This document shows, piece after piece, positions 63,342 through 64,000 of a DNA stretch of 64,000 nt. The DNA is from DASQUK01 sp963756425 (GTDB lineage Bacteria > Actinomycetota > Acidimicrobiia > Acidimicrobiales > VFJN01), in assembly GCA_963756425.1 (NCBI GenBank), contig CAVWNW010000014.1, forward strand, positions 1-64,000, read 5' to 3'. The notes beneath the pieces were generated by a model, which worked only from the letters and a program-made list of their open reading frames with translations, was not told the DNA's origin and did not search any database. The stretch's first letter is position 1. Every line of letters starts with the position of its first letter. The translations under genes were made by a program, and so were the position numbers.

Positions 63342-64000
63342 ATGCGTTCCCCCAAGGACTTCTTCCGCCCGCTGGCGGTTGGGGCGCCCGCGCCCCTGCG
63401 GGAGATCCCCGTCCGGCCCTCGCGGATGATCCACTTCTTCCCGGCGTCGAACCCGAAGATGGTGGCCAAGGTGCCGGACATGGCGTCCCAGGTCGACGTC
63501 CTGCTCGCCAACCTCGAGGACGGCGTGCCCGCGGCCGACAAGGACGCCGCCCGGGCGGGGATGGTCGAGGTGGGCAAGAAGTGGAGCGATCCCGACACCC
63601 AGCTGTGGACCCGCGTCAACTCCCTGGACTCGCCCTGGGGGCTCGACGACCTCACCACCGCCGTCACCGAGGTCGGCGACGCCCTCGACGTCATCATGAT
63701 CCCGAAGGTCGAGGGCCCCGAGGACATCCACTACGTCGATCGCCTGCTGGCCCAGCTCGAGGCCCGGGCCGGGCTCACCGAGCCGCTGCTGGTGCACGCC
63801 ATCCTCGAGACCGCCCGCGGCGTGGCCAACGTCGAGGAGATCTGTGCCGCCAGCCCCCGCATGCAGGGTCTCTCGCTGGGGCCCGCGGACCTGGCCGCGA
63901 ACCGGAGGATGAAGACCACGCGCGTGGGTGGTGGCCACCCGGGCTACCTGGTGCGCCAGGACCCCGACCCCGACGATCCGGACGCGCCGCGTGCCACCTT
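63342..64000 (+). CDS. Malyl-CoA-lyase/citrate-lyase-type protein, cut by window end
   Basis: The first 219 codons, with no stop before the edge. MRSPKDFFRPLAVGAP, MIHFFPASNPKMVAKV, LANLEDGVPAADKDAAR (metal-site Glu/Asp), TRVNSLDS, VIMIPKVEGPEDI, HAILETARGVANVEEIC and LSLGPADLAANRRM match the HpcH/HpaI lyase family of the L-malyl-CoA / beta-methylmalyl-CoA lyase branch. It is a separate paralogue of the lyase at 22178. The C-terminal part is outside the window. Confidence 0.87.
   Translation, partial: MRSPKDFFRPLAVGAPAPLREIPVRPSRMIHFFPASNPKMVAKVPDMASQVDVLLANLEDGVPAADKDAARAGMVEVGKKWSDPDTQLWTRVNSLDSPWGLDDLTTAVTEVGDALDVIMIPKVEGPEDIHYVDRLLAQLEARAGLTEPLLVHAILETARGVANVEEICAASPRMQGLSLGPADLAANRRMKTTRVGGGHPGYLVRQDPDPDDPDAPRAT

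Noticed and set aside
1..64000. tRNA, rRNA, prophage or complete insertion sequence
   Set aside because: None was recognised by eye on either strand; structure-model searches were not possible here.

Overview
The window is GC-rich throughout (GTG starts, GC-biased third positions, stop/start overlaps of the ATGA/GTGA type) and carries F420-type flavin oxidoreductases, many short-chain dehydrogenases (SDRs), acyl-CoA enzymes, cytochromes P450 and a DUF222/HNH protein. This points to a free-living actinobacterium, most likely of the Acidimicrobiia type. That lineage call is inference; no rRNA or tRNA is present to anchor it.

Layout. 1-2.0 kb: a decayed phospholipase-D-like fragment, then a six-helix membrane adenylate cyclase. 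2.1-10.7 kb: a leftward SDR / hydrolase / SDR / secreted-protein operon diverging from a rightward branched-chain-type ABC importer (binding lipoprotein, fused LivH-LivM permease, LivG, LivF). 10.7-17.9 kb: an SDR, a tandem double-TetR regulator, two paralogous exported alpha/beta-hydrolase-10 proteins and a Rieske oxygenase with a small partner. 18-27 kb: an acyl-CoA dehydrogenase / kinase-like / crotonase operon, a flavin monooxygenase / CoA-transferase / CitE-like lyase / DapB-like operon and an amidohydrolase. 27-34.8 kb: a patchier region with a large palindrome, a broken DUF222/HNH gene, a DHFR-like gene, a frameshifted epoxide hydrolase between two copies of a repeat, about 0.9 kb without genes, then small stress-type enzymes. 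34.9-38.3 kb: a hybrid kinase / receiver / receiver-cyclase signalling operon. 38.5-54.7 kb: a second catabolic block (TetR, KshB-like reductase, SDR, three acyl-CoA synthetases, a paired acyl-CoA dehydrogenase, crotonase, two P450s, amidohydrolase, flavin oxidoreductase). 54.7-64 kb: housekeeping-like genes (two 2-oxoglutarate oxygenases including an AlkB, membrane protease, fumarase, thioredoxin-like protein, PPOX, DUF885 peptidase) ending in a truncated malyl-CoA-lyase-type gene.

How it fits together. The 3-26 kb and 38-54 kb blocks read as a catabolic region for hydrophobic or cyclic carboxylic substrates: uptake by the ABC system, oxygenation by Rieske, P450 and flavin enzymes, CoA activation, then beta-oxidation-like steps. 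The substrate cannot be read from the sequence. Many of these transcription units share a previously unlinked operator-like palindrome (GAGAAC, three bases, GTT or ATT), which suggests one TetR-type regulator controls them together.

Two other window-wide patterns stand out. From 39 kb on, many genes have a TAnnnT-type -10 box only 6-10 bases before the start codon, which predicts leaderless mRNAs. Eight or more well-conserved genes are interrupted by single-base frameshifts. That many clean indels in otherwise intact genes suggests assembly errors in at least part of the sequence, so reconstructed spans are given.
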